From Cocleimonas flava (GTDB taxonomy: Bacteria; Pseudomonadota; Gammaproteobacteria; Thiotrichales; Thiotrichaceae), in the NCBI RefSeq assembly GCF_004339015.1, contig NZ_SMFQ01000003.1, positions 186,001-250,000 of the forward strand: DNA of 64,000 nucleotides, read 5' to 3'. Below the pieces are notes generated by a model. That model was not told the DNA's origin. It ran no database searches and saw nothing but the letters and a program-made list of their open reading frames with translations. Positions within the stretch are counted from its first letter, which is position 1, and the number at the start of each line of letters is the position of its first letter. A program made the position numbers and the translations under genes. Shown here one piece after another: positions 58,458 to 64,000 of this stretch.

Positions 58458-58805
58458 CTAATTAGACTCAGATTGTAATGTAAGAATAAGTTGTTTTACC
58501 GCTTCATATTCTGAAACAAAATCTTGAAAAAGCTGATCTATTTCTTTTTCATCATTTGATTCAAACTTTTCAATCTGAAAACTGATGTCAGATAAACCAA
58601 TAGCACCGAAGGTTCTCGAACTGGATTTAAGTGAATGGCCGATATCTTTAACAGATTCCCAACCCTTATTTTCAATATGATTCTTCATGTTGTCGATTGA
58701 TGATTCAGTTTCCTGAAAAAACACAGTAACAAGTTCAGGAAATACTTCATCCATGCTTTCTGCCAGACTAAAGAATTCGCTTTTATTAAAATTTATATCT
58801 TTCAT
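58458..58805 (-). CDS. Hpt-domain phosphotransfer protein
   Basis: A 115-residue stand-alone Hpt protein. The phospho-accepting histidine is H57 in DIGHSLKSSSRTFGA. It lies divergent from the REC-SpoIIE phosphatase gene, so it probably exchanges phosphate with that receiver; no histidine kinase gene is within the window. Confidence 0.9.
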   Translation of the reverse strand: MKDINFNKSEFFSLAESMDEVFPELVTVFFQETESSIDNMKNHIENKGWESVKDIGHSLKSSSRTFGAIGLSDISFQIEKFESNDEKEIDQLFQDFVSEYEAVKQLILTLQSESN

Positions 58806-58902
58806 AAAAATCTCTTAAAATTGAGAACGTTATTCATATAACCCGAAGGTTATATGTGTAAACACCAAAGTATACTTTTAATAAAAATAATTAACATAAT
58901 AT

Positions 58903-60075
58903 ATGAATATACTCGTCGTTGATGATTCCACAGAAATACGTTTAATCATCAAACATTACCTTACAAAGTTTAATCACAATGTCGATTTAGCCGTCGATGG
59001 TGGCGATGCATGGGAGAAAATAACAAATAACGAGTATCAAGTCATTATTAGTGATTGGAAAATGCCAATCATGAATGGTTTAGAGCTGTGTAAAAAAGTC
59101 AGAGCGGCCAATTTTAAAAACTATATCTATTTCATACTGTTAACAGGTATGTCAGGAAAACAAAATACGCTCGATTCAATAAAAGCTGGGATCGATGATT
59201 TTGTAAACAAACCCATCGATGCTGATGAATTAAAAATTCGTTTAACCTCTGCAAAAAGAGTATTGGATTTAGAAGAAACATTAGAACGTAAGAATCTGGC
59301 ACTTAAAAAGATCAATGAACAATTAAACACAGATTTAAAAAATGCGACGAATACTCAAATCAGTTTACTTCCCGCTAATCTGGATTCAAAGCATTTCACA
59401 ACTGCCTGGTACTACAAGCCTGCCGTTTTTGTAGGTGGTGATACATTTAATTACTTTACGCCCTCACCCGATTTTTTAGTGTTTTATAAAATTGATATCT
59501 CAGGTCATGGAATATCTGCAGCGATGCTTTCTATGTCACTTCAATCGACCTTGGGCTTAAAACGTGGGTTATATGGTGGACCAATCACCCGCGAAAGTTC
59601 TTATGATTTACCTAGAGTGTTTGCAGAAAACCTGAACAAAATGATGCTGGAAAATAATACCGACCATTATTTAACCATGATTTTTGGCATTGTAGATATC
59701 AAGTTAAACCAAATGCATTATGTACAAGCCGGTCACCCTCATCCCATGTTTTACAACAAAGAGCATGACCAACTTACAGAGATTGATGTCGATGGATTCC
59801 CTATTGGCTTAATCGACAATGTTGAATATGAGACACGGCATATAGATTATAAATCCGGGGATAAGTTTGTTGTCTATTCTGATGGTATCAATGAAGTAGA
59901 TTCTGCAATAACTGATAAAAGATTGGAATCAAATACGCTCTACGAGCATTTCAATTCCATTAGAAACCTAACACCCAATAATATGATCGACAAGATCAAA
60001 AATACCTGGTTGAAAAAAGAACAACTAAAGGCATTACCTGACGATGTCAGCATACTCATTTTCGAGTTTAAATAA
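58903..60075 (+). CDS. response regulator with SpoIIE-type PP2C phosphatase output
   Basis: An N-terminal receiver domain (about 1-120, VVDDS, phospho-acceptor D51 in ISDWKMP, Thr in LLTGM, Lys in NKPID) is joined by a coiled-coil linker to a SpoIIE/RsbU phosphatase (about 165-390, FVGGDTFNYF, IDISGHGISAAMLSM, VVYSDGINE and a final PDDVSILIF). It should dephosphorylate the STAS protein encoded next. This is the standard layout of a partner-switching input, with signal entering by phosphorylation of the receiver. Confidence 0.94.
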   Translation: MNILVVDDSTEIRLIIKHYLTKFNHNVDLAVDGGDAWEKITNNEYQVIISDWKMPIMNGLELCKKVRAANFKNYIYFILLTGMSGKQNTLDSIKAGIDDFVNKPIDADELKIRLTSAKRVLDLEETLERKNLALKKINEQLNTDLKNATNTQISLLPANLDSKHFTTAWYYKPAVFVGGDTFNYFTPSPDFLVFYKIDISGHGISAAMLSMSLQSTLGLKRGLYGGPITRESSYDLPRVFAENLNKMMLENNTDHYLTMIFGIVDIKLNQMHYVQAGHPHPMFYNKEHDQLTEIDVDGFPIGLIDNVEYETRHIDYKSGDKFVVYSDGINEVDSAITDKRLESNTLYEHFNSIRNLTPNNMIDKIKNTWLKKEQLKALPDDVSILIFEFK

Positions 60076-60096
60076 ATAAAAATTAGGAGAATTACA

Positions 60097-60441
60097 ATGA
60101 ACCTTGCAATCACTGAAAACGAAAATATTACAGTCGTTACTGTTAAAGAAGCACGTTTGGATGCCTCTATAGCACCTGAATTTAAAAAACAAATGGAAGA
60201 GTTAATCAATAATGATAAAGACAAAATCATTCTGGATATTTCAGAAATAGGTTTTATGGATAGTAGCAGTTTAGGTGCTCTAGTAGGTGTATTAAAGGCA
60301 ATGGGTAACAACGGAAAACTAATTGTCTGTGGCGCTTCAGGTGTCGTTCTGGAATTGTTTAAACTGACTAGAATGGACCGTATTTTCACTTTGGCAGACG
60401 ACATGCAAGCTGCTAAATCAGCTTTTGTTGCTGAAGCTTAG
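60097..60441 (+). CDS. STAS-domain anti-anti-sigma-type protein
   Basis: A 114-residue STAS protein similar to SpoIIAA/RsbV. The expected phosphorylation serine lies in FMDSSSLGALVG. When unphosphorylated it should bind the HATPase partner encoded next. It follows the phosphatase gene by 21 bases with a good ribosome site (TAGGAGAA). Confidence 0.93.
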   Translation: MNLAITENENITVVTVKEARLDASIAPEFKKQMEELINNDKDKIILDISEIGFMDSSSLGALVGVLKAMGNNGKLIVCGASGVVLELFKLTRMDRIFTLADDMQAAKSAFVAEA

Positions 60442-60536
60442 ATAATGCTAAATAGCGAATCATTCAACAATGTAATTAACAAAGCAACAATTACAGTATT
60501 AAACGGAGTAATAACCTAAGAGGTTATTCAACTGAT

Positions 60537-60953
60537 ATGAATAATATTAATCAAACAGAAATTGACAGTGAGTTATCAGAAGTTAAAAAACTTTCTGCTC
60601 ACTTTCGAGATTTCTGTAACCACAATTCTCTTAATGAGCAGCTATCTGGATTATTAGAACTAGCTCTCGTAGAAGCGGTGAATAATATAATCATTCATGC
60701 TTATGAAGGCTTACCCGGCAATACTATCAAAGCGCAATATCAGAAAACTGATTCTAATATCATTATTACACTGACTGATTTCGGTAAAAAATTTACCGGC
60801 AAAGATAAGAATAAAGATACAGAAAAAGGTGACTTGGAATCTTTACCAGAAGGAAACTGGGGTATAGGACTCATAGAATCTATCGTTGATGATATTCAAA
60901 GAAGTAGAAACGCTGATTCGAACACATTAATAATTACAAAAAGTATCAATTAA
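60537..60953 (+). CDS. anti-sigma-type HATPase (RsbW/SpoIIAB-like kinase)
   Basis: A GHKL-type serine kinase of the RsbW family. N-box LALVEAVNNIIIHAYEG and G-box GNWGIGLIESIVDD are present. It should phosphorylate the STAS protein and bind either it or a target. No sigma factor gene is next to it; the polysaccharide synthase follows 39 bases later, so the target may be an enzyme rather than a sigma factor. Confidence 0.92.
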   Translation: MNNINQTEIDSELSEVKKLSAHFRDFCNHNSLNEQLSGLLELALVEAVNNIIIHAYEGLPGNTIKAQYQKTDSNIIITLTDFGKKFTGKDKNKDTEKGDLESLPEGNWGIGLIESIVDDIQRSRNADSNTLIITKSIN

Positions 60954-60992
60954 TCATTACTTAAATCTAACAATTAACAATAAGAAGAACAC

Positions 60993-62822
60993 ATGAATTT
61001 TTACTTTGATAAATACGAAGACAGAAAACCAGAGCCACCATTACCGCATAATGAATGGCGAGAATTACTGTGGCAGTATTTTGCTGTAATAGCACTTGTT
61101 GTTGGTGCCTGGTATATCACTTGGCGATGGACATCATCCTTAAACTACGATGCACTCTGGTATGCCATTCCGTTGGTCATTGCAGAAACAGGTGCGTATA
61201 TTGGATTAATACTCTTTACGTTTAATTTATGGAAAGTAAAAGATACACCTAAACAAGATCCTCCCACCATGTTGAGCGAAGTGATCGCCTATGATATTTC
61301 TAAAGATAGAAAGATCAATGTCGATATGTACTTCCCTACTTATGATGAGGATCCAGAACTAGTTAGATTGAGCCTAATCGATGCAAAGAACGTACTGAAC
61401 CCCATGGGTGTCAATATCAGTATTCACGTTTTAGATGACGGTAGCCGAGACAGCATGAAACAAGTCGCGGATGAAGAAGGTGTAAATTACATTACACGTG
61501 AAGGTAATATTGGCTTTAAAGCGGGTAATTTAAGAAATGCCATGGAACAAACAGGTGGAGATTTTATTGTCATTTGTGATGCAGATACACGCCCTCTTCC
61601 AACCTTACTCGAACACACTTTAGGTTACTTTAAAGATTCTGATGTTGCATGGGTACAAACGCCACAATGGTTTTTTGATATTCCAGAAGGCAAGCCCCTT
61701 GATCAAGCCCTTGGAAAATATCTTTCTACTCCCGGAAGATTATTGGGCAAAGGGATACAAAAAATAATTGGACCAGTACAAATTGGACAAGACCCTTTTG
61801 TTAATGACCCTAAGATGTTCTATGACGTGATTCAACGTAGAAGAAATTGGTGTAATGCCTCATTCTGTTGTGGAGCTGGCTCTATTCACAGACGTGAAGC
61901 TGTTATGGAAGCTGCATTAAAATCGTATGCAGAACAGATTGATGCTGATGTCGAAGATATTTACAAAAAAGTAAAAAAGATAACAGGCGAATCAAAACTT
62001 GATGAAAGTCTGCTTACATTGATTGATCAACAAGCGTTGTTAAATAATGAATTCACGCCTTATCGTTTTCACGTCTCTGAAGATATTTACACGTCGATTG
62101 TTTTACATTCCGATCCGGATAGAAACTGGAAATCTGTGATGCATCCCGACGTTGAATCTAAAATGCTATCACCGCAAGATCTTTTAACCTGGACTATCCA
62201 GCGATTTAAATACGCAGGTGGCACGCTGGATATTGCTAAAAATGATAACCCGGTATTTCGTAAAGGAATGTCGCTTCCTCAACGCTTAATGTATGCAACG
62301 ACCATATGGTCATATATTGGTGGAATATGGAATGCTATTTTCCTTACTGCGCCTCTAGTGTATTTATTCTTTGCAGTATCACCAGTACAAAGCTATTCGA
62401 TGGACTTTTATATCCACATAGTTCCGTTTTTATTATTGACTGAAATAGCCTTTATGATTGGCGGCTGGGGGTTAGCAGGATATCCATCCAAAGCTTCCTA
62501 TTTAGCTTTTTTCCCGACAAATTTAAGGGCCTTATGGACAGTAATGAAAGGAGAAAAAATTAGTTTCCCTGTTACGCCAAAAGACCGTCAGGAAGGTAGC
62601 TTCCTACATTTGGCGATCCCACAAACAGTCATTATTGTATTAACAACAATAGGTATTATTTACGCATGGTCTCAATATCAGTTAGAACATCCTTCTTATG
62701 ATATTAACGGCGTTTTACTGAATACTTTTTGGGGATTAAATAATATTTTAGCGTTAAGTGGCATCATCTTTGCTGCTTTATGGAAGCCTGAAAAAGAACA
62801 AGAAGAAATTACTGCAGTTTAA
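60993..62822 (+). CDS. GT2 cellulose-synthase-like glycosyltransferase
   Basis: A processive beta-glycosyltransferase in the inner membrane. Two helices near the N-terminus are followed by the catalytic domain with D148/D149 (LDDGSRD), D196-A-D198 (DAD) and D364 (SEDIYTS), then several C-terminal helices. The acceptor-channel motif normally QxxRW reads Q403-R-F-K-Y407. FCCGAGSIHRREAV matches the usual FxCGtnaxxRReA segment. There is no PilZ domain, so control is probably not by direct c-di-GMP binding in this chain. The polymer made is unknown. The gene follows the partner-switch genes and precedes a DUF3131 gene. Confidence 0.92.
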   Translation: MNFYFDKYEDRKPEPPLPHNEWRELLWQYFAVIALVVGAWYITWRWTSSLNYDALWYAIPLVIAETGAYIGLILFTFNLWKVKDTPKQDPPTMLSEVIAYDISKDRKINVDMYFPTYDEDPELVRLSLIDAKNVLNPMGVNISIHVLDDGSRDSMKQVADEEGVNYITREGNIGFKAGNLRNAMEQTGGDFIVICDADTRPLPTLLEHTLGYFKDSDVAWVQTPQWFFDIPEGKPLDQALGKYLSTPGRLLGKGIQKIIGPVQIGQDPFVNDPKMFYDVIQRRRNWCNASFCCGAGSIHRREAVMEAALKSYAEQIDADVEDIYKKVKKITGESKLDESLLTLIDQQALLNNEFTPYRFHVSEDIYTSIVLHSDPDRNWKSVMHPDVESKMLSPQDLLTWTIQRFKYAGGTLDIAKNDNPVFRKGMSLPQRLMYATTIWSYIGGIWNAIFLTAPLVYLFFAVSPVQSYSMDFYIHIVPFLLLTEIAFMIGGWGLAGYPSKASYLAFFPTNLRALWTVMKGEKISFPVTPKDRQEGSFLHLAIPQTVIIVLTTIGIIYAWSQYQLEHPSYDINGVLLNTFWGLNNILALSGIIFAALWKPEKEQEEITAV

Positions 62823-62838
62823 ATAGAGTATATAAAAA

Positions 62839-64000
62839 ATGAATAACAATAACGTACCAGGATTCAAACAAAACTTAGTGAGAGCAAGGTCACATATTAT
62901 CTTTATGCTAGCCTTAATCACTGCTTTTTCGTTGGTGATATCACTATCAAACGCTTCTTTTGAAGATCGAGTAACGGCAAAATCAACAGTGAAGAATGTA
63001 ATAGAAATGAAATTACCTCCACAAAGAAATCTAACAGAAGAAGAAAAGCAATGGGCGTTGATTGCCTGGAAATATTTCCAAAATAATACGATTGAATCTA
63101 CAGGTTTAGCGAATTCTGCAAATGCCTATAAATCAACAACACTCTGGGATAGCTCATCTTATTTACTAGCTGTTATTTCTGCGAGTCGACTTGGAATTAT
63201 TGATAAACCTGAATTTGAAAACCGAGTAAATAAATTTCTCGCAACCATGCTAAAACTACCTTTATATGAAGGCAAGTTACCTAACAAAGTGTATAACACC
63301 GAAACATTGGAGATGGTTGATTATAATAATAAAAAGACCGAAAAAGGTTTAGGTTGGTCAGCGATTGATATCGGTCGTTTAATGGTGCCTCTCAATATCC
63401 TGGTTTGGAATTACCCCGAATTTACTACACAGGTAAAAGCGATTACAAAACAATGGGACCTTAGTGCTGCAGTAGATAAAGGAGATATGTACGGTGCATT
63501 AAATGAAGATGGCAAAACGGTTTACCTTCAAGAAGGACGTTTAGGCTATGAAGAATATGCATCAAAAGCATTCCAGCTAGTTGGACTAGATGTTAGTAGT
63601 GCAATTGATTACACGTCATGGCTAAAATTCATAGATATCGAAGGGATCAATATTCCTACTGATAGTAGAAGCCCTGAAAAATTTACCGCACATAACTATG
63701 TCGTTTCAGAACCTTATATTCTGGATGGTATTGAGTATGGTTGGGATCAAATGTCGCGTGAGTTTTCTGGTCGAGTTTATACAGTACAGGAAGAAAGATA
63801 TAAGAATACTGGCAAACTTACCGCTGTTAGTGAGGACAATATCGACCAAGCACCCTATTTCGTCTATAACACCGTTTTTACAAGTGGTAAGAAATGGAAT
63901 GCCATCACTGAAGATGGAACAGATGCGAGTGAGTTTAAAACTCTTAGTACTAAAGCTGCATTTGGCTGGCACATGCTGTATGAGACTGAATACACTAAAA
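62839..64000 (+). CDS. second DUF3131 domain protein, cut by window end
   Basis: The frame opens with ATG at 62839, 17 bases after the glycosyltransferase stop, and runs without a stop to the window edge (387 codons seen). An N-terminal membrane helix (about 20-40) is followed by a DUF3131 domain with STTLWDSSSYLLAV, PNKVYNTETLEMVDYNNK, LQEGRLGYEEYASK and APYFVYNTVFTSGKKW. These blocks match the gene at 56153 in the same order, so the two are paralogues in one locus. Confidence 0.9.
   Translation, partial: MNNNNVPGFKQNLVRARSHIIFMLALITAFSLVISLSNASFEDRVTAKSTVKNVIEMKLPPQRNLTEEEKQWALIAWKYFQNNTIESTGLANSANAYKSTTLWDSSSYLLAVISASRLGIIDKPEFENRVNKFLATMLKLPLYEGKLPNKVYNTETLEMVDYNNKKTEKGLGWSAIDIGRLMVPLNILVWNYPEFTTQVKAITKQWDLSAAVDKGDMYGALNEDGKTVYLQEGRLGYEEYASKAFQLVGLDVSSAIDYTSWLKFIDIEGINIPTDSRSPEKFTAHNYVVSEPYILDGIEYGWDQMSREFSGRVYTVQEERYKNTGKLTAVSEDNIDQAPYFVYNTVFTSGKKWNAITEDGTDASEFKTLSTKAAFGWHMLYETEYTK

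Overview
The window is a 64 kb stretch of an AT-rich gammaproteobacterial chromosome. The evidence is conserved gene order: gyrA-mscS-serC-pheA-hisC-tyrA-aroA, holA-proA-nadD-rsfS-rlmH-maf-rng, and clpS-clpA. The protein styles suggest a marine, filament- or biofilm-forming member of the Thiotrichales (Leucothrix/Cocleimonas-like): OmpA with thrombospondin-3 repeats, repeat-rich lipoproteins, and large low-complexity exoproteins. That placement is inference. I saw no tRNA, rRNA, CRISPR array, insertion sequence or prophage.

Layout. 1-4.6 kb: end of a membrane protein, then a two-gene envelope unit (OmpA/TSP3 protein and a four-repeat helix-hairpin-helix membrane protein) and an unknown membrane protein. 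4.8-18.5 kb: housekeeping genes (clpA, clpS, icd, a PfkB kinase, pyrE, an aspartate aminotransferase, uvrB, a YebC-type regulator, cysZ) with two DUF4124 proteins and an LEA-like lipoprotein. 18.9-24.7 kb: a GFA-family protein, a 1190-residue secreted glycosidase-like protein and dadA. 24.8-31.2 kb: the rng-to-holA cluster. 31.5-35.4 kb: a peptidoglycan-binding repeat lipoprotein and a HerA-like ATPase. 35.5-45.9 kb: aromatic amino acid/serine genes with an MscS channel and gyrA. 46-53.5 kb: a molybdopterin oxidoreductase, DUF3565, and a divergent histone-deacetylase-like/Pat-like acetyltransferase pair, then a YheT-like hydrolase. 53.7-64 kb: a surface-polysaccharide locus (membrane protein, acyltransferase 3, coiled-coil protein, DUF3131 protein, beta-rich envelope protein, GT2 cellulose-synthase-like enzyme, second DUF3131 protein cut by the window end). 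Embedded in it is a partner-switching module (Hpt, REC-SpoIIE phosphatase, STAS, HATPase).

The most unusual signal is a short dispersed element with core CACCCCCCTACTT(T/A), found 14 times (11 exact 13-mers, 3 with one change). Nearly every intergenic copy is preceded by AAGCC-like bases and followed by a variable G-rich arm and a T-run, so it looks like an intrinsic terminator. But the 5' arm is invariant while the 3' arm drifts, and 12 of 14 copies point the same way. Half of those 12 have no same-strand gene to terminate, and one sits in frame inside the oxidoreductase gene. This suggests the element has a role or a mobility of its own.

Other leads: an isocitrate dehydrogenase with NAD-type cofactor residues; a Pat-like enzyme that has lost its ligase histidine and sits opposite a deacetylase; a CBM9-like domain split by about 260 low-complexity residues; and a GT2 enzyme with QRFKY in place of QxxRW.
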